A stretch of DNA of 64,000 nt from Hyphomicrobiales bacterium (GTDB lineage Bacteria; Pseudomonadota; Alphaproteobacteria; Rhizobiales; Rhizobiaceae): NCBI GenBank assembly GCA_900470195.1, contig UEIJ01000043.1, positions 1-64,000 on the forward strand, given 5' to 3'. The number at the start of each line of letters is the position of its first letter. The first letter of the stretch is position 1. The position numbers and the translations under genes were made by a program. Below are positions 44,164 to 52,738 of the stretch, piece after piece. A model generated the notes under the pieces. It saw only the letters and a list, made by a program, of their open reading frames with translations. It was not told the DNA's origin and ran no database searches.

Positions 44164-44527
44164 TATGCCCCCTTTCCTCCGGCAGGATTCCGGGTATCGG
44201 GGCCTGTTTCAGCCGTTCGGAAAAGCGCTTGAAGATACCGAGCGCCGACCAGGCGGCAAGGCTTGCAGCAGCCGATCCCATCAGCATCAGTTCCGCCCGT
44301 CCGAGCAATCCGCCGAGAGCCAGCGTTTCTGAAATCTTGACGCCTGCAGCACCGCCAAAAACCATGCCGCAGATGATGCCGACCGCGAAACGGATTGCCG
44401 CTTCGCGCTTTCCGTGCGGCAGCATATAGGCGAGCGATACGGCAGAGCCTGCCACCGCGCCCGCTATCTTGGCGAACCATATCCAGGCTGCTTCGGAAAC
44501 AAACACTGCGTCGTTGAGGTTGCTCAT
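44150..44527 (-). CDS. small membrane protein in GTA cluster (g3.5 position, DUF6107-like)
   Basis: The 125-residue protein starts at ATG 44527 after AGGAG and overlaps the portal stop by four bases and the protease start by 14. It has about three hydrophobic segments (WFAKIAGAVAGSAVSLAYML, FAVGIICGMVFGGAAG, LMLMGSAAASLAAW). RcGTA has a small membrane protein gene, g3.5, in this place. It is not a known virion part. The family name is from memory. Confidence 0.8.
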   Translation of the reverse strand: MSNLNDAVFVSEAAWIWFAKIAGAVAGSAVSLAYMLPHGKREAAIRFAVGIICGMVFGGAAGVKISETLALGGLLGRAELMLMGSAAASLAAWSALGIFKRFSERLKQAPIPGILPEERGHNGDA

Positions 44528-45729
44528 ATCGATCTCCTCGCTGATTGTGGCTGATAACCAACGGCATCGCGTTTTTCGTCGTCGGTGAGAAAAGAGGCAT
44601 CGGAAATGCGCCGCCACAGCGATTCCCGCTCGGATGACAGCCCATCCACGCGGTCGATATCGTGCTCAAGCCGCAGATCGTCGCCAAAATGCGGGCCAAG
44701 CCACCCCGAGAATGTCTTGGCCGTGCGTCCGATCAGCGGCAGTACCGTCAGCCGGTATAAGGCGCGATTGGCCTCCGCATAATTGGCGTATGTATTATCG
44801 CCCGGAATGCCGAGCAGCATCGGCGGCACGCCAAAAGCAAGCGCGATGTCGCGGGCAGCGCCGTTCTTGGCTTCAATGAAATCCATGTCCTGAGGGCTGT
44901 AGCCCATAGCCTTCCAGTCCAGACCGCCCTCAAGAAGCAGCGGGCGCCCGGCACCGGACGCGCCGGTATAGCCCTCCTCCAGTTCTTCCTTGAGCCGCGC
45001 GAACTGCTCCTCCGTCAGATTGCCGCCATCCTTCGGCGCATAGACCAGCGCGCCGGAAGGCCGGGCCGAATTGTCGAGCAGGGCCTTGTTCCATGCGCCT
45101 GCCGCATTGTGAAGGTCGAGCGCCATCAGCGCCGCTTCCAGCGGCGGAAAACCGTAATGATCGTCCAGCGGATGAAACAGCTTGAGCTGCAAGGCAGCCG
45201 CCCCGTCGCTTCCAAGCGAAAGCCGCCTGCCCGCATTGCCAGAGCGATAAACCAGCGCCTGCGGCCAGCCTTCCGTATCCGTTTCAACGCGGACCCGTTC
45301 CGGGCGCAGAAGATGCAGTTCCATGCGGCCACTTGGCAGATCGACCCGTTCGACATAGGCATTGCCGGAAATCAGCAGATGCCCGTAAAGCCGTTCGAAA
45401 AACGTCGTTCCATCCAATCCGCATTGAGGGCGGGCAATAAGCTCAAGCAGCGGATGCGTTTCATGTTCGGTCGTGCCTTCGTAAAGCAGCCAGGGCACAT
45501 TGCTTGCCGCTTCCGCAATCATGCGCACACAGCGATGGGCGACCGGATTGCGCATGAAGCCTTCACGCGCCAGCGATGTATAGTCCCGCGCAATCCACGA
45601 TGCGCCGTGATCCATATGCAGCGCGACAAATCCGTTCGTCATTGTGGTCTGATGCGCCGCGCCGGACTTCGCGGCTGCTGCGGACGTGCTTCGTCGTCCC
45701 GGCCATTTTCGGACCCAGTTCCATGCCAT
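44524..45729 (-). CDS. GTA portal protein, HK97 family (g3)
   Basis: The 401-residue protein forms the head vertex ring for DNA entry and exit. Family motifs include NPVAHRCVRMIAEAASNVPW near 67-86, GNAYVERV, EQFARLKEELEEGYTGA and the conserved AFGVPPMLLGIPGDNTYANY. Size fits HK97-type portals. It starts 30 bases after the large terminase stop. Confidence 0.95.
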   Translation of the reverse strand: MAWNWVRKWPGRRSTSAAAAKSGAAHQTTMTNGFVALHMDHGASWIARDYTSLAREGFMRNPVAHRCVRMIAEAASNVPWLLYEGTTEHETHPLLELIARPQCGLDGTTFFERLYGHLLISGNAYVERVDLPSGRMELHLLRPERVRVETDTEGWPQALVYRSGNAGRRLSLGSDGAAALQLKLFHPLDDHYGFPPLEAALMALDLHNAAGAWNKALLDNSARPSGALVYAPKDGGNLTEEQFARLKEELEEGYTGASGAGRPLLLEGGLDWKAMGYSPQDMDFIEAKNGAARDIALAFGVPPMLLGIPGDNTYANYAEANRALYRLTVLPLIGRTAKTFSGWLGPHFGDDLRLEHDIDRVDGLSSERESLWRRISDASFLTDDEKRDAVGYQPQSARRSI

Positions 45730-45759
45730 TCGATGGCTTCTCCAGTTTTGTATAGTTGA

Positions 45760-47052
45760 TTAGCCGAAACGGCGGATGCGCGGTTTGCGCTCGGTGCCGA
45801 GCATCAATTCGCCCAGCGCCCAGACAAGTGCGTCGAGCCTGTCCGGCGACCGCCCATTGGAAAGTCCTCCGGGCGCGAAATCGCACATTTCGTCCTCCAG
45901 CGCCGGAAACCGCCCGGCATGGCGGACGCGTCCCTGTTCGTAGAGTGCGGCCACCGGTTCCGCCCGCAGGAATTTGCCTCGGAACGCGTGGCGCTTCAGC
46001 ACCGGCACGCTCGCATCTTCCGCTGCCAGAACCGCCGCCACCATTTCCCCGCCCTGATTGACCTCCGCGACAATCGCATCGGCCTGATGCGCGTGGAAAA
46101 GCGCGATGGCCTTGCGCGCCCATTGATGCGGCTTCGCGGCGCTCATGCTGGCATCGGCAAGCACGTGGCCGTTTCGTGCATCGTCTAGACCGGCAACGAC
46201 GATGCCGCATGCATCCGACGCCTTGCCGGACGAGGCAGGCGGGTCGATGGCCACCACGATCCGCACCAGTTCCGGCGTTTTGTCCTCGAAACAGCGTTCA
46301 ATGAGATCACGCGACCAAAGGGCGTCGGCGCGTTCCTCGATCAGTTCTCCGTCGAGTTCCTGCCGCCCCAGGCGCGTCCCGCCATAACGGTCATTGATCG
46401 TCTGCATGAAACCTTGCGCCAGATTGGCCGCGTTTTCATCCGTCCGCATATGCGTCATCGTAACCGAAGCATCACGGACCAACGCTTTCAAAAGCGGAAC
46501 CGCACGTGGCGTGGTGGTGACGACCTGCTTCGGAAACCTGCCGAGGCGCAAGCCGAATTGCAGCATGTCCCAGGTTTCGTGCGGGTTTTTCCATTTCGCC
46601 AGTTCGTCGCACCATGCGGCATCGAATTGCGGGCCGCGCAGGCTGTCGGGGTCTTCCGAAGAATAAAGCGACGCCACCGCCCCGTTTTCCCATAAAAGCC
46701 TGCGGCGCGTCGCTTCATAGCGCGGGCGCGCCAGCCGCGATATGGCAAGGATGCCCGACGGTCCGTCCACCATTACCTCGCGTGCATCGCCCAGCGTTTC
46801 ACCGACCAGCGCGATGTGTCCATAAGCTGCCTTGGCAAAGGGCGGCAGTCCCAGCGCCATGCCGGACGCCCATTCCGCCCCGGCCCGCGTCTTGCCGGAG
46901 CCGCGCCCGCCCATGATAAGCCATGTGCGCCAGTCCCCATAAGGCGGCAATTGCGCGTCACGCGCCTGAAACAGCCACTCCGCCTCGGCTGCTTCCACTT
47001 GCTGCGGCGTCAGGCCGGCCGTCCAGAATCTCCCGCGCCCGCCTTTCTGCAA
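45760..47052 (-). CDS. GTA terminase large subunit (g2)
   Basis: This 430-residue packaging motor has LPPYGDWRTWLIMGGRGSGKT with a Walker A at 48-55, an ATPase acidic segment (LRGPQFDAAWCDELAKW) and a C-terminal nuclease domain with IVVAIDPPASSGK and AEVNQGG. It packs cell DNA headful-wise in GTAs. The best start is TTG 47052, which overlaps the preceding gene by 95 bases. Proteins of the family begin just before the LTPQQVEAAEAEWLF segment, so this start is credible. Confidence 0.94.
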   Translation of the reverse strand: MQKGGRGRFWTAGLTPQQVEAAEAEWLFQARDAQLPPYGDWRTWLIMGGRGSGKTRAGAEWASGMALGLPPFAKAAYGHIALVGETLGDAREVMVDGPSGILAISRLARPRYEATRRRLLWENGAVASLYSSEDPDSLRGPQFDAAWCDELAKWKNPHETWDMLQFGLRLGRFPKQVVTTTPRAVPLLKALVRDASVTMTHMRTDENAANLAQGFMQTINDRYGGTRLGRQELDGELIEERADALWSRDLIERCFEDKTPELVRIVVAIDPPASSGKASDACGIVVAGLDDARNGHVLADASMSAAKPHQWARKAIALFHAHQADAIVAEVNQGGEMVAAVLAAEDASVPVLKRHAFRGKFLRAEPVAALYEQGRVRHAGRFPALEDEMCDFAPGGLSNGRSPDRLDALVWALGELMLGTERKPRIRRFG

Positions 47053-47485
47053 GTTCGTCTATCCTCCTGCTTATTCGCGTCAGCGCCTTGCGTGTATCGC
47101 TCAGCGAAGCGACCACGCGCCCGGCGGGCAACAGGCCGGCTGGCTTGTCCTCGGCAGCCAGTTCGCCAACGGATTTGACGGCGCGGGCAAGCGCCATCAG
47201 CGCTTCCGACTTGCTCTTGTCCGGCAGATCCTCGCCATCGAGCAGCCGTTTCAGCTCAATCTGCAGTCGCTCCAGAATTGCATCGCGTGTCTTCTTCTCC
47301 GGATCAGGCGCTGCGGATGAACAGGCCAGATTCAGGCGGTTGAGACGGTTGAGATATTGGCTGACCGAAACTGACAGCAACTGCGCCATATCCGCGGGGT
47401 CGATGCCGTGGGCAACCTGCAATTGGTGAGCAAGGCGAATGCGTGCTTCGCCATGTGCTAACTTATCCACAATTTTAAGGTGCAA
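46958..47485 (-). CDS. GTA small terminase-like protein (g1)
   Basis: The 175-residue protein precedes the large terminase, as g1 does in RcGTA, where g1 is the small terminase. It has a helix-turn-helix-like segment near 30-52 (DPADMAQLLSVSVSQYLNRL), then long charged helices (EKKTRDAILERLQIELKRLL) suited to a ring oligomer. The start is either TTG 47485 or GTG 47470, neither with a strong ribosome site. It is the first gene after the GTA promoter region and a leader hairpin. The call rests on position and helices, not on clear family motifs. Confidence 0.75.
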   Translation of the reverse strand: MHLKIVDKLAHGEARIRLAHQLQVAHGIDPADMAQLLSVSVSQYLNRLNRLNLACSSAAPDPEKKTRDAILERLQIELKRLLDGEDLPDKSKSEALMALARAVKSVGELAAEDKPAGLLPAGRVVASLSDTRKALTRISRRIDELAERRAREILDGRPDAAASGSSRGGVAVSGA

Positions 47486-47514
47486 GTTTACGATCTTTAC
47501 AATTGTCTAAAAGA

Positions 47515-47553
47515 CATAACCCTGAAAAGCCGCTATAGCCTTTCAGGGTTATG
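47515..47553. promoter_or_regulatory. perfect inverted repeat in the GTA leader
   Basis: CATAACCCTGAAA and TTTCAGGGTTATG are exact 13-base arms around a 13-base centre that itself contains GCTATAGC. It lies 30 bases upstream of the first GTA gene. In RNA from the minus strand it is a strong hairpin followed by TCTTTT, so it may be a leader terminator; as DNA it may be an operator. Confidence 0.65.
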
Positions 47554-47620
47554 CACACCGGTATCTGCCGGGGGTATATAGCAGAGCCGGCGACAGTCAC
47601 ACTTTGTCGACTGTAGATAA

Positions 47621-47649
47621 AACCTAGCAAAGCACCGTTACGCAGTCAA
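47621..47649 (-). promoter_or_regulatory. candidate GTA operon promoter
   Basis: On the minus strand TTGACT and TAGGTT are separated by 17 bases. Transcription would start near 47614, about 60 bases before the inverted repeat. It is the best sigma-70-like match between g1 and the divergent penicillin-binding protein gene. Confidence 0.35.
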
Positions 47650-47749
47650 GGACTATTTTCCTATAATTTGATTTTTTTCCTATTACCGGAAAGCCGCCGG
47701 CGTTTTAACCATTTCACATGAGCTGTGGCTTATTTATCTGCTATGATGG

Positions 47750-49957
47750 ATGGACAAATTCCGCCTGTCTCCGAAACCAACCATGCCGAAGTCAGTGTTC
47801 ATGCGTAAGACGGCAGAAAAAGAACCCGAAAGCGATAAGCGCAAACCATTCAGGGTTTCGCGCCTGATCGGGCTCGACGCGTGGATCGATTCCACCCTCT
47901 ACAGCCTGCGCTACAATCTCGGCGAGTGGTGGGAAAACATCACCATTTTCTCCCGGCGTTTTCGCGTGCGCGGCTTCCGGCGTTTCGTGGTCGAGGTTCT
48001 CGACGAAGGATTTACGCTGGGGGTCGCCGGTGCGGTGCTGATGCTCGTTCTGGCCCTGCCCGCCTTCGAGGAGACCAAGAAGGACTGGCGCGCCCAGGAT
48101 GACTACGCCGTCACATTTCTTGATCGCTACGGCAATGAAATAGGCCAGCGCGGCATCCTGCATCGTCAGGCCGTGCCTATTGACGAGCTGCCGGATCATG
48201 TCATCAAGGCCGTGCTCGGCACCGAGGACCGGCGCTTTTTCGATCATTACGGCATCGACTTCTGGGGACTGACCCGCGCGCTCAGCCAGAACATGCGCGC
48301 CAATGGCGTCGTCCAGGGCGGCTCGACGATCACGCAGCAGCTTGCCAAGAACCTCTTCCTCTCCAACGAGCGCACCATCGAGCGCAAGATCAAGGAAGCC
48401 TTTCTCGCGCTGTGGCTGGAAAGCAATCTCAGCAAGAAGGAAATCCTGCAGCTCTATCTCGACCGCGCCTATATGGGCGGCGGAACCTTCGGTATCGCAG
48501 CCGCATCGGAGTTCTATTTCGGCAAGAGCGTCAAAGACGTGTCGCTGGCGGAAGCCGCAATGCTGGCCGGTCTCTTCAAGGCGCCCGCCAAATTCGCGCC
48601 GCATGTCAATCTGCCCGCAGCGCGCGCGCGTGCCAATGTCGTGCTTTCCAACATGGTTGAAAGCGGTTTCCTGAGCGAGGGACAGGTCGCCGTTGCGCGC
48701 CGCCATCCGGCGAGCGTCATCGACCGCGCCAAGAACGAGAGCCCCGATTATTTCCTCGACTGGGCTTTCGAGGAGGTGAAGAAGGTCGCTGCCAATATTC
48801 CGCAGCACACGCTGATCGTGCGCACGACGCTCGACCGCAATATCCAGAAGGCGGCAGAGGAATCGCTCGAATATCATCTGCGCCAGTTCGGGAAAGATTA
48901 TAACGTTTCGGAAGCCGCGACCGTCGTGCTGGCCAATGACGGCTCCGTGCGCGCGCTGGTCGGCGGGCGGGACTATGGCGAAAGTCAGTTCAACCGCGCC
49001 ACCAAGGCATTGCGGCAGGCCGGTTCGTCCTTCAAGCCTTATGTCTATGCGGCGGCGATGGAAAAGGGGCTGACGCCCAGCACCATCGTGTCGGACGCGC
49101 CGATCAGCTGGGGCAACTGGTCGCCGCGCAATTATGGCCGCAGCTTTGCGGGCCGCGTGGACCTGACGACGGCGCTCGTCAGATCGTTGAACAGCGTGCC
49201 GGTGCGGCTGGCGCGCGATTATCTGACCACGGCCCCCATCGTTGCGCTGACCAAGGCGATGGGCGTGGAATCGCCCATCTCCTCGCACAAGACCATGGTG
49301 CTCGGCACATCGGAAATGACGGTGATGGATCAGGCCACTGGCTTCAACGTATTTCCGAATGCGGGCATGGCCGGTAATCGTCATGCCTTCACGCAGATCG
49401 TGTCGTCGGACGGAAAGGTGTTGTGGGATTTCGGTCGCGATGCACCGAAGCCGCACAGGGCGCTCTCGGAAAAGGCAGCGCTCGAAATGAATTCCATGCT
49501 GGTGCAGGTGCCAGAACGCGGCACCGGACGCCGCGCCGCACTGCCGACGACGCGCGTTGGCGGCAAGACCGGGACGACGCAGAATTACCGCGATGCATGG
49601 TTCGTCGGCTTTACCGGAAACTTCACGGCAGCGGTCTGGTTCGGCAACGACAATTTCACCCCGATGAAGGAAATGACCGGCGGTGTCCTGCCGGCCATGG
49701 CCTGGCAGCGGATGATGGCCTATGCGCATCAGAACATCGAACTGAAGCCCATACCGGGCGTGACGCCGCCCTTCCCCGCGCCGCCCAAGAAGAGCGAGCC
49801 GCAAGTGGCGAATGCCAAGCCGGAAGAAACAATGGCCGCACCGCCGCGGGTTCTGTCTCCCATGTCGACAAAAGTCATCAAGGAGCTGCATGACCGCTTC
49901 CTTGCGGCGCCGCCCCTGCCTAAGATCGCCGGGCGCACAAAAGTATCGGTACTCTGA
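47750..49957 (+). CDS. class A penicillin-binding protein (PBP1A family)
   Basis: The 735-residue enzyme polymerises and cross-links peptidoglycan. A cytoplasmic N-terminus of about 85 residues precedes a membrane helix (FTLGVAGAVLMLVLALPAF). The GT51 glycosyltransferase domain has EDRRFFDHYGID and QGGSTITQQLAKNLFL. The transpeptidase domain has Ser426 in the SSFK motif (GSSFKPYVY), SLN and KTG near 606 (GGKTGTTQ). The C-terminus is Pro-rich. ATG 47750 is used; ATGs at 47783 and 47801 are alternatives. It is divergent from the GTA operon and precedes the DUF1214 gene by six bases. Confidence 0.93.
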   Translation: MDKFRLSPKPTMPKSVFMRKTAEKEPESDKRKPFRVSRLIGLDAWIDSTLYSLRYNLGEWWENITIFSRRFRVRGFRRFVVEVLDEGFTLGVAGAVLMLVLALPAFEETKKDWRAQDDYAVTFLDRYGNEIGQRGILHRQAVPIDELPDHVIKAVLGTEDRRFFDHYGIDFWGLTRALSQNMRANGVVQGGSTITQQLAKNLFLSNERTIERKIKEAFLALWLESNLSKKEILQLYLDRAYMGGGTFGIAAASEFYFGKSVKDVSLAEAAMLAGLFKAPAKFAPHVNLPAARARANVVLSNMVESGFLSEGQVAVARRHPASVIDRAKNESPDYFLDWAFEEVKKVAANIPQHTLIVRTTLDRNIQKAAEESLEYHLRQFGKDYNVSEAATVVLANDGSVRALVGGRDYGESQFNRATKALRQAGSSFKPYVYAAAMEKGLTPSTIVSDAPISWGNWSPRNYGRSFAGRVDLTTALVRSLNSVPVRLARDYLTTAPIVALTKAMGVESPISSHKTMVLGTSEMTVMDQATGFNVFPNAGMAGNRHAFTQIVSSDGKVLWDFGRDAPKPHRALSEKAALEMNSMLVQVPERGTGRRAALPTTRVGGKTGTTQNYRDAWFVGFTGNFTAAVWFGNDNFTPMKEMTGGVLPAMAWQRMMAYAHQNIELKPIPGVTPPFPAPPKKSEPQVANAKPEETMAAPPRVLSPMSTKVIKELHDRFLAAPPLPKIAGRTKVSVL

Positions 49958-49963
49958 GGGGCG

Positions 49964-50566
49964 ATGTTCAAGACGATATTCAACACGGCGATTGTGCTTG
50001 TGCTGGCGCTCGGCGGCGGCATCTGGAGCGTCGACAAGGTGCTCGACCGTTTCGAGGGGTTCGGTGAACTCCGGGTCGGGTCCTGGAGCGCCTATCCGGC
50101 GGCTGGCACCCCGGACGCCGACCCCTATTCCAAGGCCCGCGCGGCCCGCAAAGCCTATCTCGCGCTTGGAACGGCCGAAGGCCTGCCCTTCTATGCGCGC
50201 AGCGACGATAGCGGGCGCACGCTCCGGCGCGGCTGCACCTATCGCCTGACCGGCATGACCCCGCCCGCCCGTTTCTGGACAGTCTATCCGGCCACGCCAG
50301 ATCTTGAGCCGATCACGCCGCGGGAAGGACTGCTGGAAGCGCTGCATTCCCGCGAGGTGCTTTATGGCGATGACGGCAGCGTCACGATCACCATCGGCCC
50401 GGATGCCGCGCCCGGCAACTGGCTTCCCGTCGAAGGCGGCGGCGATTTCGTTCTCGTCATGACGCTCTATGACACGCCTGCGGCATCATCCTCCGGTCTT
50501 TCCGATCTGGTGATGCCGAATATTGCGCGTATTGCAGGGGCAAACCCGGGGGCGTGCCGTGGCTAG
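49964..50566 (+). CDS. DUF1214 family protein
   Basis: The 200-residue protein has an N-terminal membrane anchor or signal (TIFNTAIVLVLALGGGIW) and a DUF1214-type beta-rich domain with ADPYSKARAARKAYLALG, FYARSDDSGR, the Cys in RRGCTYRL, and PARFWTVYPA. Its stop overlaps the GTG of the DUF1254-like gene. The pair is common in Rhizobiales, where the two domains are also found fused. The role in the envelope is not known. Confidence 0.85.
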   Translation: MFKTIFNTAIVLVLALGGGIWSVDKVLDRFEGFGELRVGSWSAYPAAGTPDADPYSKARAARKAYLALGTAEGLPFYARSDDSGRTLRRGCTYRLTGMTPPARFWTVYPATPDLEPITPREGLLEALHSREVLYGDDGSVTITIGPDAAPGNWLPVEGGGDFVLVMTLYDTPAASSSGLSDLVMPNIARIAGANPGACRG

Positions 50567-51101
50567 AATTTTCCGCCTCGTCCTTCTCGGCATTATCGGC
50601 GCGGCGATCGTCCATATCGCTGTGCTTCTTCTCATTCCCTTCTATTCCGACAAGAACGCATGGTCGCGGATCGAAGGGGGTAGCGAGCCATACCGTTTTC
50701 AAAGGCTCGATAAAAAGACTGGCCCGGTCAGCGACAGCGATCCGCTCGTGCAGCAGGCCACCTGCCGCTTCGACCTTGCCGACGGCCCCGTGCATATCAC
50801 GACAGGGACAAATGTGCCCTATTGGTCGCTCTCCATCTATGCACCGAATGGCGACAATCTCTACAGCCTCAACGATAGCGTTTCCAACGAACGCAAGCTT
50901 GATCTCATCGTTGCCGACCCCATCGGCATGGCAAGCCTGCGCTCCGATGGTTCACAAGCCGATACGCATTCGATCCTGATTGAGCAGAATATCGGTGAAG
51001 GTGTCGCCGTGCTGCGCGTTTTCGTCCCCGACGCGACGTGGAATGCCGAGGTGCGGCGCTTCTTCACGGAGGCGCAATGCGCGCCGTTTGAGGGTCTCTA
51101 G
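50559..51101 (+). CDS. DUF1254-like envelope protein
   Basis: This 180-residue protein starts at GTG 50559, which overlaps the previous stop (GTGGCTAG). It has one N-terminal helix (LVLLGIIGAAIVHIAVLLLI) and a periplasmic domain with WSRIEGG, ADGPVHITTGTNVPYWSLSIY and YSLNDS. It is paired with the DUF1214 protein, and these usually act together. Function is unknown. Confidence 0.82.
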   Translation: MARIFRLVLLGIIGAAIVHIAVLLLIPFYSDKNAWSRIEGGSEPYRFQRLDKKTGPVSDSDPLVQQATCRFDLADGPVHITTGTNVPYWSLSIYAPNGDNLYSLNDSVSNERKLDLIVADPIGMASLRSDGSQADTHSILIEQNIGEGVAVLRVFVPDATWNAEVRRFFTEAQCAPFEGL

Positions 51102-51311
51102 GGCATTTCCAGCGACTCCGGCCAACTGGAACCTCGAAAACCTGAAGCGATGCTGTTTCTTTTTGGCACGGTTAATGAGTTGCTAAGGCTTCAACGCTAC
51201 TATCCGGAATACCGACCCATGCGGGGTGCATTTGCGCATCAACCGGCTGCTGCCGGATGCGTGATCTGCAATTTGGGGCGGGTGAGTTGTGTGCCTACCG
51301 GAGTATTCTGC

Positions 51312-52352
51312 GTGACAAATGATCAGTTCCGCGCCCTGGAGGATATTTCAGGCCACCGGAGCCCGTCGGATTCAAAAGCGGGGAGAGCCAAGGCGGACGA
51401 CCTTCTGGCCGCCGCTATTTCGGCATTCGCGGGTATCACGCGCCCCGGACGGCAGGATATGCAGCAACTCGAAGATCTTGCCATGCCGCTTATGCAATGC
51501 GCTTCTACCCGCGGCAAGCGCCACGCGGCCAATGCGCTGGCGCAACTGGAAGACGCACCGCGCCGTCTCATCCTGGCGCTGGCCGACCAGCCCGTCGAAA
51601 TCTCCGCGCCCATCCTGCTGCGCTCTCCGCTTCTGCGCCCTTCCGACCTGATCGAGATCATCGGCAAGAACGGTCTTTCCCATGCACGCGCCATTGCGCG
51701 GCGTCAGTCCGGCGATGTGCTTCTGCAAGGCGTGCTGCGCAGTTTCGCCGATCCGGTTATCGACCGGACACTGGCGCTCCAGGAAAACCTCGCCAATATC
51801 GAAGCCGAGCCGCTGGAAAAACCCGATGTGCCCGATCTTTCCGCTGCCAGAACTCCATTGATGAAGGAAGGCAGCTCCGAACGGCTGGCACGCGCGCTGC
51901 AGCAGCCCTTCTACGAGGCAGGCGGTGCCACAGGCTCGCAACACCTCATCGATACCGCGCTTCTTATCGACAGCCAGTTTTTCCGCAATGCGCTGGCCGA
52001 TGCGCTCGATCTTTCGTTTGAGCGGTCCGATGCGATCATCGGGCAATGGCCGGATTCACACCTGCCGATCGCGCTCAAGGCGCTCGGATTGTCGCCGGCG
52101 GAATGCTATCTCACCATGACAGCCGTGCTGGGACCCATCGACACCAATCGCGACAGCCTGCGGGAATTCGTCCATATCTATCGCTCCATCGACCGCGAAA
52201 AGGCGATGGCGCTCGTGCGGCGCTGGAAGGCTGAGGACATGTCGGCCATGCTGCGCGGCAAACTGCGCGAAATGGCCGAAGCCGAAGACGATACGCCACT
52301 CGTGGATGCGGCCAATTCCGATCACCCGTCGCTGCAGCGGTCGGTGAAATAG
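51312..52352 (+). CDS. DUF2336 family protein
   Basis: The 346-residue protein is mostly alpha-helical with repeated helical hairpins. RPGRQDMQQLEDLAMPLM and SAPILLRSPLLRPSDLIEII are typical of DUF2336. GTG 51312 is preferred since CGGAG lies nine bases before it and the upstream extension looks non-coding. There is no signal peptide, so the protein is presumably cytosolic. The HEAT-like build suggests protein interactions. Role unknown. Confidence 0.82.
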   Translation: MTNDQFRALEDISGHRSPSDSKAGRAKADDLLAAAISAFAGITRPGRQDMQQLEDLAMPLMQCASTRGKRHAANALAQLEDAPRRLILALADQPVEISAPILLRSPLLRPSDLIEIIGKNGLSHARAIARRQSGDVLLQGVLRSFADPVIDRTLALQENLANIEAEPLEKPDVPDLSAARTPLMKEGSSERLARALQQPFYEAGGATGSQHLIDTALLIDSQFFRNALADALDLSFERSDAIIGQWPDSHLPIALKALGLSPAECYLTMTAVLGPIDTNRDSLREFVHIYRSIDREKAMALVRRWKAEDMSAMLRGKLREMAEAEDDTPLVDAANSDHPSLQRSVK

Positions 52353-52371
52353 CGTTAATCGGTAAGACGTT

Positions 52372-52728
52372 CTAGAACGCTTCTCCGTCCTGCGAGATTG
52401 AGAACAGCGTCGATGCATCGGCAATGTCTTCAAGCTCAACCAGCCACAGGTCAGGATCGAAGCGGGTTTCCCGCGCCATCCGGTCGCTTGCCGCCATGTC
52501 ATCGGCGTCGTGGAGAATGCGCAGGAACATGCGCTCGCCGTCATTATCCTCTTCATAGGAGGTTTGCGGCGCAGGCGAATAGAGGTCGCATGTGCCGAAA
52601 CGCGAGCTGACCTTGATGAAGATCGCGCCCGCTTCCGGCGAACCGCGGCGGGCGAGATAGGCAAAGCCGCCCTCGCCCTGCACCTTGCGGATCAAGGCTG
52701 AAACCCAGAAATCGGATGTCAGGCGCAT
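52372..52728 (-). CDS. DUF1491 family protein
   Basis: The 118-residue protein starts MRLTSDFWVSALIRKVQGEG, then GSPEAGAIFIKV, the family signature of DUF1491, a small soluble protein of unknown function found in Rhizobiales. It is the last gene of a three-gene operon, ten bases after the peptidoglycan-binding protein. Confidence 0.88.
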   Translation of the reverse strand: MRLTSDFWVSALIRKVQGEGGFAYLARRGSPEAGAIFIKVSSRFGTCDLYSPAPQTSYEEDNDGERMFLRILHDADDMAASDRMARETRFDPDLWLVELEDIADASTLFSISQDGEAF

Positions 52729-52738
52729 CGCAAACCCA

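Noticed and set aside
47792..50347. Minus-strand open frame of 851 codons across the penicillin-binding protein gene
   Set aside because: It is antisense to a gene with clear GT51 and transpeptidase motifs. The His/Arg-rich translation shows no family features; GC-rich third positions explain the openness.
51102..51160. Possible further copy of the 56-base repeat (GCATTTCCAGC)
   Set aside because: Only 11 bases match the reverse strand of the repeat; the rest diverges.
51170..51185. Near-CtrA box TTAATGAGTTGCTAA
   Set aside because: One mismatch and no supporting context; such matches are expected by chance.
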